64,000 nt of DNA from Vibrio splendidus (GCF_001557875.1 NZ_LNRF01000002.1:124001-188000); one strand, 5' to 3'; counted from the stretch's first letter, positions 1 to 9,142 are shown. Notes: generated by a model not told the origin, from the sequence alone. Translations and numbers: made by a program.

Positions 1-760
1 GGTGTAAGATTTGGCTTAAGAAGTTCTGCGTTCTGTCTGATTGTGGGTTTTCAAAGAAATCGACAGGGTTGTTCTCTTCTATGATTTCACCAGCATCCAT
101 AAAGATAACGCGATCCGCGACCTCTTTAGCAAAGCCCATCTCATGCGTAACACAAAGCATTGTCATGCCTTCTTCTGCAAGCTCAACCATTACGTCTAAC
201 ACCTCACGAACCATTTCTGGATCGAGGGCTGACGTTGGTTCATCAAACAGCATCACTTGAGGATTCATACATAAAGAACGAGCGATAGCTACACGCTGTT
301 GTTGACCACCAGAAAGCTGACCTGGGAACTTGTCTGCTTGCTCTGGTATTTTAACTCGCTCTAGGTATTTCATTGCAATCGCTTCGGCTTCTTCTTTTGG
401 CATCTTTTTGACCCAGATAGGGGCGAGAGTACAGTTCTCTAATACCGTAAGGTGTGGAAACAGATTGAAGTGCTGGAAACACATGCCGACGTCTCGGCGA
501 ACAGCTTCGATGTTCTTTAGATCTTCCGTCAATTCATTACCTGAAACGAAGATATGACCTTTTTGGTGCTCTTCTAATCGGTTGATACAGCGGATCATTG
601 TTGATTTACCAGAACCTGAAGGGCCACAGATAACGATTTTCTCGCCTTTTTTAACTTCTAGATTGATGTTCTTAAGTACGTGGAATTCACCGTACCATTT
701 GTTCATGTCTTTCAACTCGATCATAAGACCTTGAGAGTTGTTTTCTGTCTGCTGCGTCAT
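1..760 (-). CDS. aapP: AapP, amino-acid ABC transporter ATPase (3' end cut by window edge)
   Basis: ATP-hydrolysing subunit of a polar/general L-amino-acid importer, working at the cytoplasmic face of the AapQM permease. Read on the minus strand from the ATG at 760-758, it shows Walker [10 protein letters not shown], a Q-loop ([16 protein letters not shown]), the signature [14 protein letters not shown], Walker [13 protein letters not shown] and the H-loop histidine (CVTHEM). About 253 codons lie in the window, and the visible C-terminus (FLSQILH) matches the usual end of GlnQ/GltL-type ATPases, so only a residue or two and the stop should be missing. It is last in aapJQMP, 22 bp after aapM. 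Family assignment is sure; the substrate range is inferred from the AapQM neighbours. Confidence 0.93.
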   Translation of the reverse strand, partial: MTQQTENNSQGLMIELKDMNKWYGEFHVLKNINLEVKKGEKIVICGPSGSGKSTMIRCINRLEEHQKGHIFVSGNELTEDLKNIEAVRRDVGMCFQHFNLFPHLTVLENCTLAPIWVKKMPKEEAEAIAMKYLERVKIPEQADKFPGQLSGGQQQRVAIARSLCMNPQVMLFDEPTSALDPEMVREVLDVMVELAEEGMTMLCVTHEMGFAKEVADRVIFMDAGEIIEENNPVDFFENPQSDRTQNFLSQILH

Positions 761-782
761 AATACGTCCTTGATCTTGTTAA

Positions 783-1880
783 TTATCGTTTGTGACCGGT
801 ATGAAGTCTGTTTTCTAGCCATATCGAATATCTCGACATGCCAAAACAAAACACCCAGAACACTAACGCGACAAATACATAACTTTCTGTCGAATACCCG
901 AGCCATTCAGGGTCGGTATTCGCGGCTTGGCCAATTCCTAGTACATCAAACATACCAATAATCAAAACAAGACTGGTATCTTTGAACAAACCAATAAAGG
1001 TGTTCACAATTGAAGGAATCGTGATTTTAAGAGCTTGAGGCAGAATGATAAGCCCGGTTTTTTTCCAGTAGCTTAATCCCAGAGCATCAGCTGCTTCGTA
1101 TTGACCTTTTGGTATTGCTTGTAAACCACCACGGATTACTTCGGCCATATAGGCTGCACTGAATAGTACTACCCCAACAAGTGCTCTAATCAGCTTATCG
1201 GTTTCTGTCCCTTCTGATAAGAAGAGTGGGAGCATTACTGAAGCCATGAATAGAACTGTAATGAGCGGTACGCCACGCCAGATTTCGATGTATACGGTAC
1301 ACATACTGCGAATGATCGGCATCTCTGAGCGACGTCCAAGCGCAAGTGCAACACCAATCGGGAGTGATACTACAATACCAACAAGTGCGATGATCAGTGT
1401 AACCAGTAGGCCACCCCATTTATGGGTATCAACAACTTCTAATCCGAAGACACCACCGTATAGTAAACCAGCGATGATAAACGGATAGATGTTTACGAAG
1501 AACAGCCAAATCCAGGTACGCTTAGGTGTTTTTTCATACGCTAATAAAGCAACAAAAATAGCTAAAGTAGCGTAGAAAAAGCGAGGTCGCCACAGTTCAG
1601 CTTCTGGGTAGAAGCCATACATGAATTGGTCCCAACGAACGCTAATAAAAACCCAACAAGCCCCTTCACTAGTACAAGCGTCTCGTGTTGTCCCTATCCA
1701 ATCGGCACTAATGAATGCCCAATCTGCTATTGCCCATATTAGGGTAAAAGCAAAGTAAGCAAGAACCACAGTGACGACGCTGTTAATTGGTCCATTAAAT
1801 AGATTTTTTCTTAACCAACCGACAGGGCCAACGGTATTCGCTGGAGGCGGAAGATCAGGTTGAAATTGATGTGTACTCAT
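783..1880 (-). CDS. aapM: AapM, amino-acid ABC transporter permease
   Basis: Inner-membrane permease of the general L-amino-acid importer (365 aa). The N-terminal half carries extra hydrophobic segments and a soluble loop typical of AapM. The C-terminal half is the HisMQ-type permease core with the EAA loop (around EAADALGLSYWKKTGLIILPQA) that docks onto the ATPase. Start is the ATG at 1880; the aapQ stop is one base upstream (1882-1884), so translation is probably coupled. The paired unequal-length permeases AapQ (401 aa) and AapM are what separates the Aap/Bzt group from smaller glutamine or glutamate importers. Nothing looks broken. Confidence 0.93.
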   Translation of the reverse strand: MSTHQFQPDLPPPANTVGPVGWLRKNLFNGPINSVVTVVLAYFAFTLIWAIADWAFISADWIGTTRDACTSEGACWVFISVRWDQFMYGFYPEAELWRPRFFYATLAIFVALLAYEKTPKRTWIWLFFVNIYPFIIAGLLYGGVFGLEVVDTHKWGGLLVTLIIALVGIVVSLPIGVALALGRRSEMPIIRSMCTVYIEIWRGVPLITVLFMASVMLPLFLSEGTETDKLIRALVGVVLFSAAYMAEVIRGGLQAIPKGQYEAADALGLSYWKKTGLIILPQALKITIPSIVNTFIGLFKDTSLVLIIGMFDVLGIGQAANTDPEWLGYSTESYVFVALVFWVFCFGMSRYSIWLENRLHTGHKR

Positions 1881-1881
1881 C

Positions 1882-3087
1882 TTATCTCTCCACCAACGCT
1901 ACTTTGCGGTTGTATATGTTCATTAGAGCAGATGTTAATAGGCTCAAGGTCAGGTAGACGCCCATTGTCATCGCAATTACTTCGATAGCTTGTCCAGTTT
2001 GGTTTAATGTTGTTCCTGCAAATACAGACACAAGATCAGGGTAACCAATGGCCATCGCAAGTGATGAGTTTTTGGTCAGGTTTAGATACTGACTGGTTAG
2101 TGGTGGGATTATAATCCTTAATGCTTGTGGAATAATGACAAGCTTGAGGGTTCTAGATCGTGGGATACCTAGAGACATTGCGGCCTCAGTTTGCCCATGG
2201 TTTACGGCGTTAATACCTGAACGAACAATCTCGGCAATGAACGCTGCGGTGTAGATACTTAAAGCAAGCATCAATGCAGCAAGCTCAGGAATGATGCTAA
2301 CACCACCCTTGAAGTTAAACCCTTTCAAAACAGGGTAATCCGCAGAGATAGGCATGCCCATCACAAAGTAAGTCACCAATGGTAAGCCTAAAATCAACGC
2401 TGCAGCAATCCGCAACATTGGTGTTTGTTGGCCGGTTAGTTTTTGCTTGTTGTTAGCCCAGATGTTGATAATAAACGTAGCGATAATACCGACAACCAAT
2501 GATCCGATGACAATGCTACTGCCTTGCTCTAACACTGGTGCTGGGAAGTACAATCCACGTACGTTCAAGAAAATTGCTTCACCTAGGCTCATGCTTTGGC
2601 GAGCAGAAGGTAAAGCTTGCAGAACGGCGAAGTACCAGAAAAAGATTTGCAAAAGAAGGGGGATGTTTCGGAATATCTCAATGTAGACCGCTGCAAATCG
2701 GCTAACCAGCCAGTTTGAAGAGAGCCTAGCGATACCCATACTAAAGCCCAGTACCGTAGCTAGCATGATGCCTAGCACCGAAACTAAAGCGGTATTGAGA
2801 AGCCCGACAAAGAATGTACGACCATATGAGAAAGTCTCGTCGTATTCAATCAGTGTTAAGCCGATACCAAAACCAGCTTCTTGGGAGAGAAAATCAAAAC
2901 CAGTGGCGATACCACGGGAATCCAAGTTAGTGAGTGCATTATTTACAATCGTGTAAAAGAAAGCACAAAGCGCCCCGACGGCGATGATTTGGAAGATGAT
3001 GGAGCGAAAAGTGGGGTTGTAAAATAAGTTGGCACTTTTGGGCTGTGGCTTTGCCTGAGCTGGAGAAATAGTTTCATTAGGTTTCAT
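1882..3087 (-). CDS. aapQ: AapQ, amino-acid ABC transporter permease
   Basis: First inner-membrane permease of the Aap importer (401 aa). It has multiple hydrophobic helices, a long insertion between the early helices and the permease core (a family trait), and the EAA loop EAAMSLGIPRSRTLKLVIIP near the C-terminus. It lies between the binding-protein gene aapJ (71-bp gap) and aapM (1-bp gap) on the minus strand. The 71-bp gap after aapJ leaves room for mRNA processing or partial termination, which would give the usual excess of binding protein; this is inference. Confidence 0.93.
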   Translation of the reverse strand: MKPNETISPAQAKPQPKSANLFYNPTFRSIIFQIIAVGALCAFFYTIVNNALTNLDSRGIATGFDFLSQEAGFGIGLTLIEYDETFSYGRTFFVGLLNTALVSVLGIMLATVLGFSMGIARLSSNWLVSRFAAVYIEIFRNIPLLLQIFFWYFAVLQALPSARQSMSLGEAIFLNVRGLYFPAPVLEQGSSIVIGSLVVGIIATFIINIWANNKQKLTGQQTPMLRIAAALILGLPLVTYFVMGMPISADYPVLKGFNFKGGVSIIPELAALMLALSIYTAAFIAEIVRSGINAVNHGQTEAAMSLGIPRSRTLKLVIIPQALRIIIPPLTSQYLNLTKNSSLAMAIGYPDLVSVFAGTTLNQTGQAIEVIAMTMGVYLTLSLLTSALMNIYNRKVALVER

Positions 3088-3158
3088 ACTACTATAACCT
3101 CAAATCCATTTAATAAATAGGGCGGAAAACTCCGCCCTAATTGATGCTTGAAGATTTA

Positions 3159-4187
3159 TTAACGGATTGGTGGAGCGTACATAAAGCCGCCCGCATTCCA
3201 TAATGCATTTACACCACGAGAGATTTGAAGTGGAGAACCTGTACCAACAGTACGCTCAAAACTCTCACCGTAGTTACCAACTTGCTTAATTACCTGGTAA
3301 CCCCAGTCGTCACGAATGCCAAGGCCTTTGCCTTTAGGACCATCTACGCCAAGAATACGCTTGATGTTTGGATCTTTTGACTTAAGCATTTCGTCTGCAT
3401 TTTTAGAAGAGATGCCGTATTCTTCCGCGTTAATCATTGCTGAAAGTGTCCACTTAGCAACGTTAAACCATTTATCATCATCTTGACGCACAACAGGACC
3501 TAGAGGCTCTTTAGAGATGATTTCAGGAAGTACTTGTGCAGATTTAGGGTCAGCTAGGTTTAGGCGAAGTGCGTATAGACCAGATTGGTCTGTAGTTAGC
3601 ACATCACAACGACCTGCGTCGAAACCTTTAGATGTTTGTGCCGCTGTATCGAATACCACTGGCTTGTATGACATGCCACTGTTGCGGAAGTAATCGGCTA
3701 GGTTAAGTTCAGTTGTTGTACCTGATTGAACACATACAGATGCGCCATCAAGCTCTTGAGCACTTGTTAGGCCAAGCTCTTTCTTAACCATGAAGCCTTG
3801 ACCATCGTAGTAGTTGACGCCTACGAAGTTCAGACCTAGAGCAGTGTCACGATGTAGTGTCCATGTTGTGTTACGAGATAGTACGTCGATTTCGCCAGAT
3901 TGAAGCGCAGTAAAACGCTCTTTTGCGGTTAGAGGTACATACTTAACTTTAGTCTTGTCACCGAGTACAGCCGCTGCAAGAGCTTGACAATACTCAACAT
4001 CAATTCCTTCCCATTCACCTTTTGAGTTAGGGTTAGAGAACCCTGGAAGACCGGTACTTACACCACAAGTTAGAAAACCTTGAGATGTGACTTTGTCCAG
4101 AGTGCTTTCTGCCGCTGATGCCGATGTTGCCATCATCGCAGTTGATGCAGCTACTACTGAAGCAAGAAGTGTTAGTTTATTTGTCAT
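3159..4187 (-). CDS. aapJ: AapJ, periplasmic amino-acid-binding protein
   Basis: Solute-binding protein of the Aap importer (342 aa, the usual family length). The N-terminus is a Sec signal peptide: Lys at position 4, hydrophobic stretch LTLLASVVAASTAMMATSA and cleavage near ASA-AES. The mature part begins with the bacterial SBP family 3 pattern (TLDKVTSQGFLTCGVSTGLPGFS) and has the DVEYCQALAAAVLGD and RFTALQSGEIDVLSRN motifs. A strong ribosome binding site (AAGGAAGG) precedes the ATG. First gene of aapJQMP; transcription must start in the 4188-4667 gap. Confidence 0.94.
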   Translation of the reverse strand: MTNKLTLLASVVAASTAMMATSASAAESTLDKVTSQGFLTCGVSTGLPGFSNPNSKGEWEGIDVEYCQALAAAVLGDKTKVKYVPLTAKERFTALQSGEIDVLSRNTTWTLHRDTALGLNFVGVNYYDGQGFMVKKELGLTSAQELDGASVCVQSGTTTELNLADYFRNSGMSYKPVVFDTAAQTSKGFDAGRCDVLTTDQSGLYALRLNLADPKSAQVLPEIISKEPLGPVVRQDDDKWFNVAKWTLSAMINAEEYGISSKNADEMLKSKDPNIKRILGVDGPKGKGLGIRDDWGYQVIKQVGNYGESFERTVGTGSPLQISRGVNALWNAGGFMYAPPIR

Positions 4188-4667
4188 TTGTATCCTTCCT
4201 TGTTAACCAGGTGACACCTGATACTCGTGCTCGTTTGAGTGTCTCTTATGTGTTGCGTTTTCTATGACCTTGTTGCCCAAATTAAACGAGTTGCATTTTG
4301 CAAATGAAACCGTATGCGATTTAAACAACTGTTTATAAGGTTAGGAAAGGATCCGTAGTTTCACAAATGTATAATTTAAAAAGAATTTTGAATGAAATCA
4401 CAAATCCGAACACATTTAGAATGACCAAATGTTAACTGAATGTAAATAGTGCAACAGTTCACACTGTTGGTGCAACGAGATTTAGAGTTTTATATTGATA
4501 GGCGACTAGATAAATATTCTGAATGAATGTCACGGTTATGGAGCTTTAACCTTAAAAAAGATTGAAATTTGGTCAATAAATATTTTTATTGCACTTCGAT
4601 AGTTATGAATATGCTCCAAATTTGGTAGCATGGCTGAATAGTTATTGAAGTAGTCTCAAGGAAGAAC
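4188..4667. promoter_or_regulatory. Divergent promoter region between aapJ and the siroheme-synthase-like gene
   Basis: A 480-bp AT-rich gap between divergent genes must hold both promoters. The aapJ leader has a perfect 13-bp inverted repeat, CAGGTGACACCTG (4208-4220), about 20 bases upstream of its start codon, able to form a small hairpin upstream of the Shine-Dalgarno site. A good RBS (AAGGAAGA) sits before the ATG at 4668. I found no convincing consensus sigma-70 pair and no reading frame that looks real. Confidence 0.5.
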
Positions 4668-5609
4668 ATGCGTTATTTCCCAATGTTTTTGGATGTAGAA
4701 AATAAGCCAATCTTAGTGGTTGGTGGAGGTGAGGTTGCTTGCCGTAAAGTCGACAGCTTGCTGCGAGCTGGGGCTGATGTGACTTTAGTGTCTCCCAAGG
4801 TTGCACCTTACTTAAAGCAGCTTATCGATGAAGACAAACTTCACTGGGTGCAAAACTTTTACTCATCACAGATCATATCGAAAAATTACCTGCAGGTTTG
4901 GGCGACAACAGATAACCCTAGCCTAAATCATCAAGTACATAATGATGCAAAAAAACTGGGTATTCTTGTCAATGTGGTCGATGATTTACCCTATTGTGAC
5001 TTCATTACGCCATCAATGATTAATCGCGGAAGAATCCAAATTGCCATCTCTAGTGGCGGTGCATCACCTGTTTTGGTTAGAAACATTAGAGAAAAACTCG
5101 AAACGGTATTGCCACAAAATATAGGCTTAATAGCAGACTTCGGTGCATCAAAACGCAATTCGATCAAAGAGTCATTTCCAACTGTCGATGAGCGTCGTAA
5201 ATTTTGGGAGCGCTTTTTATCGTCCAGTTTCATCGAACAGGTGAGTGATAGAGAGCAGTTAGAGGCGCATTACCAACAAGCGCTGACTGAAGGGGTTGAT
5301 AGTGAAGGGCAGGTGACTTGGATTGAATTCGAGCAAGACGTAGAGTTACTGTCTATGAAGGCTTTACGTTTGATGCAAGAGGCAGAGCTCGTACTTTCAC
5401 CGAGTAATTGTCCATTCGAATTTGTAGACCTGTGCCGCCGAGATGCAGAAAGGGAGAGCTATGCTAATAGCGGAGAGTTATCAACTAAGCTTGAGCAAGC
5501 AAAAGCCGAGAAATTGCGAGTGTGTGTCTTTATTCCACCAGCGAGCGTAGAGTTTAATCTGTTGGTCGGCAAAGACCTAAAATTGTCAGCGGGCAAAGTA
5601 CTTAGTTGA
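4668..5609 (+). CDS. Precorrin-2 dehydrogenase/ferrochelatase (CysG N-terminal type) with relict methyltransferase tail
   Basis: Converts precorrin-2 to sirohydrochlorin (NAD) and inserts iron to make siroheme for sulfite and nitrite reductases. Residues 1-200 match the CysG N-terminal (Met8p-like) unit: NAD-binding VVGGGEVACRKV (17-28), the NVVDD motif holding the catalytic Asp (about 105), and the ISSGGASPVL loop. CysG is normally about 460 aa with a full uroporphyrinogen-III methyltransferase (SUMT) half. Here residues about 220-295 still resemble the first part of that domain (LLSMKALRLMQEAELVLSP, VDLCRRDAERES, then an AKAEKLRVCVFIPP region), but the SAM-binding glycine motif and the GGDPFxFGRG motif are absent. 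So methylation must come from a separate enzyme elsewhere. Monocistronic. The dehydrogenase call is firm; the relict is an alignment from memory. Confidence 0.88.
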   Translation: MRYFPMFLDVENKPILVVGGGEVACRKVDSLLRAGADVTLVSPKVAPYLKQLIDEDKLHWVQNFYSSQIISKNYLQVWATTDNPSLNHQVHNDAKKLGILVNVVDDLPYCDFITPSMINRGRIQIAISSGGASPVLVRNIREKLETVLPQNIGLIADFGASKRNSIKESFPTVDERRKFWERFLSSSFIEQVSDREQLEAHYQQALTEGVDSEGQVTWIEFEQDVELLSMKALRLMQEAELVLSPSNCPFEFVDLCRRDAERESYANSGELSTKLEQAKAEKLRVCVFIPPASVEFNLLVGKDLKLSAGKVLS

Positions 5610-5656
5610 GTTGGCTGATTACCAGCTAGGAACTTCGATTTAAACTGACCAGATAA

Positions 5657-5694
5657 ATAAAAAGCCACTTCCTATAAAGAAGTGGCTTTCTGCT
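5657..5694. terminator. Bidirectional intrinsic terminator (siroheme gene / yajQ)
   Basis: Inverted repeat AAAGCCACTTC / GAAGTGGCTTT (5661-5671 and 5679-5689) with a 7-base loop, A-rich on the left and T-rich on the right, between two convergent genes. It can end transcripts from both sides. Confidence 0.85.
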
Positions 5695-5758
5695 TTTCAA
5701 ACACGACATTGTGATGATGAATGAGCAACCGAAATAAGCGGTCGCTCAAACTCAAAAA

Positions 5759-6241
5759 TTAGTCGCGGAAGTTGTCAAACTGGAATGGTTGACCAAGCTC
5801 ACCGCTGCGAACTAGAGCCATAACAGCTTGTAAATCATCACGTTTCTTACCTGTTACACGAACTTTGTCGCCTTGGATAGAAGCTTGAACTTTAACTTTG
5901 TTGTCTTTGATTAGCTTAACGATCTTCTTAGCGACATCCGTTTCGATGCCTTGCTTAAAGATAACCGTTTGATGCCAAGTGCGACCTGTTTGGTCAGCAG
6001 CCTTCGCTTCCATCGCGTTAGGATCAACATTACGCTTTGTTAGGTTGCTACGAAGGATATCGCGCATTTGCTTCAGTTGAAAATCGTCTTGAGCAGTCAA
6101 TTTTACTGATTCATCTTTGTAATCAAAGCTTGCTTCAACGCCGCGGAAATCGAAACGAGTCGATAGTTCACGGTTTGCGTTGTCTACCGCGTTACGCAGT
6201 TCTACTGCTTCTACTTCAGAGATAATGTCAAATGATGGCAT
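5759..6241 (-). CDS. yajQ: YajQ family nucleotide-binding protein
   Basis: Small cytosolic protein (160 aa, normal length) of the YajQ family, made of two ferredoxin-like RNA-binding-like folds. Members bind tRNA or GTP, and in some species c-di-GMP. Characteristic segments are [21 protein letters not shown] at the N-terminus, [11 protein letters not shown], and [23 protein letters not shown] near the C-terminus. It begins 12 bp after the DAHP synthase stop on the same strand, so the two are probably co-transcribed. The role in this organism is not defined by context. Confidence 0.93.
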   Translation of the reverse strand: MPSFDIISEVEAVELRNAVDNANRELSTRFDFRGVEASFDYKDESVKLTAQDDFQLKQMRDILRSNLTKRNVDPNAMEAKAADQTGRTWHQTVIFKQGIETDVAKKIVKLIKDNKVKVQASIQGDKVRVTGKKRDDLQAVMALVRSGELGQPFQFDNFRD

Positions 6242-6253
6242 TGTGTTGTTTCC

Positions 6254-7312
6254 TTAAGCTAAGTTTCTATCTTTAATTGCTGTTGCAAGCATGTCTAGCA
6301 TTGTTGCAGTATCTTCCCAGCTTAGGCATGGGTCAGTAATCGACTTGCCATATTCTAGGTTGTTGATGTCTGTCATTGGCTGGTTGCCTTCAATAATGAA
6401 GCTTTCTGCCATGATGCCTGCAATTTGGTTCTTGTTAGATTTAATTTGCTCACAAATGTCTTGTGCAACTTCTAACTGTTTACGGTGTTGTTTCTGACAG
6501 TTAGCGTGGCTAAAGTCTACAACCAAACGTTGAGGTAGGTCGAATTCAGCCAGTTGCTTGCATGCAGTATCTACAGATTCAGCGTCGAAGTTAGGGCCTT
6601 TATCACCACCACGTAGAATAACGTGACCGTATGGGTTACCAGAAGTACGGTAAACCGTCATGCGGCCGTTCTTATCTGGCGAGTAGAAGTAGTGTGAAGC
6701 ATGTGCAGCACGAATTGCATCGATAGCAATCTTGATGTTGCCGTTGGTTGCGTTCTTGAAGCCAACTGGGCAAGACAGTGCAGAAGCCATTTCACGGTGA
6801 ATCTGAGATTCAGTCGTACGAGCGCCAATCGCGCCCCAAGTGATAAGGTCCGCAATGTACTGACCTGTGATCATATCAAGGAATTCAGTCGCAGTAGCTA
6901 GGCCAAGCTTGTTGATATCTAGAAGAAGCTTACGTGCTTTGTTCAAACCGGTTTCAAGAGCGTACGAACCATCAAGGTTAGGATCGGTAATTAAACCCTT
7001 CCAACCTACAACAGTACGAGGCTTCTCGAAGTAGGTTCTCATTACAACGAACAGTTCATCTTTGTACTGGTCTTGAATTTGACTTAGACGTTCAGCGTAA
7101 TCAAGTGCCGCATCTGTATCGTGAACAGAGCAAGGGCCTACGATAACTAATAGGCGGTTATCTCGACCAGTTAGGATATCTTCGATTTGGCGGCGAGAAT
7201 TTTTAATGCGCTCAGCAACGTCGTCAGTAATAGGGTGTGCATTGCCTAGTTCGGCAGGAGTTGGCATAGGACCCAGAGCTTGGGTTCTCAACTCATCAGT
7301 TTTTAATGGCAT
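6254..7312 (-). CDS. aroH: Class I DAHP synthase, AroH-like (3-deoxy-7-phosphoheptulonate synthase)
   Basis: First enzyme of the shikimate pathway: condenses phosphoenolpyruvate and erythrose-4-phosphate to DAHP in the cytosol. 352 aa, normal for the enteric AroF/G/H family. Visible motifs include LLVIVGPCSVHD (substrate and metal Cys), MRTYFEKPRTVVGWKGL, the GAIGARTTESQIHREM phosphate-binding stretch and VVDFSHANCQKQ. The segments TATEFLDMITGQYIADLI and SALSCPVGFKNATNGN resemble E. coli AroH (Trp-regulated isozyme) more than AroF, but allosteric type cannot be proved by eye, and many Vibrio annotations say AroG. I saw no Trp or Tyr repressor box and only a weak Shine-Dalgarno before the ATG. 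Shares a divergent promoter region with the PEP-synthase-like gene. Confidence 0.9.
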   Translation of the reverse strand: MPLKTDELRTQALGPMPTPAELGNAHPITDDVAERIKNSRRQIEDILTGRDNRLLVIVGPCSVHDTDAALDYAERLSQIQDQYKDELFVVMRTYFEKPRTVVGWKGLITDPNLDGSYALETGLNKARKLLLDINKLGLATATEFLDMITGQYIADLITWGAIGARTTESQIHREMASALSCPVGFKNATNGNIKIAIDAIRAAHASHYFYSPDKNGRMTVYRTSGNPYGHVILRGGDKGPNFDAESVDTACKQLAEFDLPQRLVVDFSHANCQKQHRKQLEVAQDICEQIKSNKNQIAGIMAESFIIEGNQPMTDINNLEYGKSITDPCLSWEDTATMLDMLATAIKDRNLA

Positions 7313-7519
7313 GTGATAGCTTTTTTATTCTATTGCGAAGTGGTTAAGATAACGGAATTGAACAGAGGAATAAACTCTCTTAAGTCAAAGTTATCTCTGT
7401 TATTGCTAATAATCTTATTTTTATCAGCAGGCCAGCGTTAAATAAGGGTTTTTCACTTGTATTAACAGGCAGCTATCGGTATTTTCGTTTGAACACAACA
7501 TAAAAATGCTGGAGCAGCA

Positions 7520-8407
7520 ATGACTCAAGAAAATCAAAGCACTTTGCACCCAGAACTTGTTTTAGGTGATGTGCTGCCTTCTTACAACGATAATAATAAT
7601 TCCAACCACTTATACGTTTCATTATCCGAATTGGTAATGGACCGTGTCTTCTACCACCCAAGTATTGAAAGTCATCTAGATACACTTACTGATATCGATA
7701 AAACGTCTTTAAATGCGATCCTTGGTGATAAAACAGTTGATGAGCATTTTGTTTCGACCTTGGTGATTGCGATTCAAGCTGCTGTTCAGGCAAATCACAC
7801 TTCTGTTCGTATCGCATTAAGCAGTGCGGATAGCTATGGTTTCCGTTCACTGCTAGGCGGCCATTGTGAAGCTGAAGAGATTAACCCAGCGCTCGGTATT
7901 CGCGGCGTAGCCCGTTATGCGACACCAGAGTACAGCAAGGCTTTCGCTTTAGAGTGTCAGGTCATTAAAACGTTGCGAGAGCAGGGTATTAACGTTGAAG
8001 TGGTTGTACCGTATGTACGAGCATTAAGCGATGCCGCTAAGATTATCGACCTGCTTGCCGAGCAAGGCCTACCACGTGGTCTGAACGGTTTGAAAGTACT
8101 GTTCTCGTGCGATGTGCCGTCTGCAGTGCTACTAAGCGAAAGATTACTGCATTACTTCGATGGTGTTGTGGTAAACATTGATAGCTTAGCGTCTTTCACT
8201 TTAGGTGTAGACAAGCATAATGAAGCTCAGCAACACGCTTTTGATCCTCAAAATGAGGCGGTTATTACCTTGTTGGATATGATTGTTAAAGCGACACAGC
8301 ATGCGAAGAAGCCAGTATTGCTAGTGACCCAAGGCTTAGTGGATTACCCACGCCTACAAGGTTACATTGCCGATCTTGAAGGTGTAGAAACGGTCGTGAC
8401 TGCATAA
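7520..8407 (+). CDS. Stand-alone PEP-synthase C-terminal barrel homologue, probably non-catalytic
   Basis: 295 aa. Residues about 95-290 follow the C-terminal PEP/pyruvate-binding TIM barrel of phosphoenolpyruvate synthase (PpsA): NPALGIRGVARY (122-133), FALECQVIKTLRE (142-154), VVVPYVRA (161-168), FSCDVPSAVLLSE (195-207), YFDGVVVNID then TLGVDK (212-232) and QGLVDYP (271-277). The swivelling His domain and the ATP-grasp domain are absent altogether. The catalytic Cys of the CGQG motif is replaced (VTQG here) and the SND metal site reads differently (NIDS). The SRY/ARY arginine region that holds PEP phosphate is kept. I infer a ligand-binding or regulatory pseudoenzyme. It is divergent from the PEP-using DAHP synthase. 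No signal peptide. Ends at a strong terminator. Confidence 0.75.
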   Translation: MTQENQSTLHPELVLGDVLPSYNDNNNSNHLYVSLSELVMDRVFYHPSIESHLDTLTDIDKTSLNAILGDKTVDEHFVSTLVIAIQAAVQANHTSVRIALSSADSYGFRSLLGGHCEAEEINPALGIRGVARYATPEYSKAFALECQVIKTLREQGINVEVVVPYVRALSDAAKIIDLLAEQGLPRGLNGLKVLFSCDVPSAVLLSERLLHYFDGVVVNIDSLASFTLGVDKHNEAQQHAFDPQNEAVITLLDMIVKATQHAKKPVLLVTQGLVDYPRLQGYIADLEGVETVVTA

Positions 8408-8477
8408 AATAGCTTGTTGTTTTAATTAATCAACGTGCTGTATCAGTTTGTTTGAAGCGAAAAAGCTTTGAGAATGA

Positions 8478-8512
8478 AAGAGATATCATTATGCGATGAT
8501 ATCTCTTTTTTG
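8478..8512 (+). terminator. Intrinsic terminator after the PEP-synthase-like gene
   Basis: Stem AAAGAGATATCAT (8478-8490) pairs with ATGATATCTCTTT (from 8497), followed by a run of six T. Confidence 0.85.
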
Positions 8513-8583
8513 TAACATTTTTTTGACATCCACATCACTAATCGATTAACTGGTCTGATGACTGAATTGATTAGGCAATCCAA

Positions 8584-9069
8584 ATGTTGACCCCTCTACA
8601 AAAAGCAAATTTCTACTTGAGCATGTTTGGTTTTTTCAAAGTGCCTCTGATCTGGTTATGCAGACCAAAATTGCTCGCATTGGATAACCAGCATGTTGAG
8701 GTCAAAATCCCTCTTAAAAGACGAACGAAGAATCACCTTAATAGTATGTACTTTGGCGTATTGGCTGTGGGTGCTGATGTGGCGGGTGGTTTTCTTGCGA
8801 TGAGCAAATCTCAGCAGCAAGGTGAAAAGATTTCGTTGGCATTTAAAGAGGTGACGGGCAACTTCTTAAAGCGTCCGGAAGGCGATGTGCATTTCACTTG
8901 TAACGATGGTGAGTTGATCAACACTATGCTGGCAGAAACCATGTCTACAGGGGAGCGTGTAAACCAACCTGTAACCATTATTGCGACTTGCCCATCTTTG
9001 CATGGTGACGAGCCAATGGCTGAGTTCACGCTAACGCTTTCGATTAAGAAAGTCCCGTCTAGGAAATAG
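8584..9069 (+). CDS. DUF4442 / PaaI-like hotdog-fold protein
   Basis: 161 aa cytosolic protein with the DUF4442 pattern, a hotdog-fold family related to acyl-CoA thioesterases: RPKLLALDNQHVEVKIPLKRRTKNHLNSMYFGVLAVGAD (residues about 29-68), in which N-H-x-x-S-M-Y-F-G marks the active-site helix region. The family is usually annotated as thioesterase, but the substrate is unknown. It begins at the first ATG after the upstream terminator and is a single-gene unit, convergent with the next gene. Confidence 0.75.
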   Translation: MLTPLQKANFYLSMFGFFKVPLIWLCRPKLLALDNQHVEVKIPLKRRTKNHLNSMYFGVLAVGADVAGGFLAMSKSQQQGEKISLAFKEVTGNFLKRPEGDVHFTCNDGELINTMLAETMSTGERVNQPVTIIATCPSLHGDEPMAEFTLTLSIKKVPSRK

Positions 9070-9105
9070 CTTGGAAGTAGATGGTCCTTTTGAATAAGTG
9101 GAGAG

Positions 9106-9134
9106 CGGTATGTGAATTGAATACACACATACCG
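9106..9134. terminator. Inverted repeat between convergent genes (possible terminator)
   Basis: CGGTATGTG (9106-9114) and CACATACCG (9126-9134) form a stem with an 11-base loop in the 73-bp gap between convergent genes. No T run follows on either strand, so it may act as a transcript-end stabiliser rather than a classical terminator. Confidence 0.45.
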
Positions 9135-9142
9135 TAACAAGA

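Noticed and set aside
783..4187. aapJQMP as a glutamate/aspartate-specific gltIJKL system
   Set aside because: The permeases are much longer (401 and 365 aa) and unequal, which fits the Aap/Bzt general amino-acid group.
7313..7519. TrpR or TyrR operator between the DAHP synthase and the PEP-synthase-like gene
   Set aside because: No sequence close to either consensus was found, so regulation was left open.
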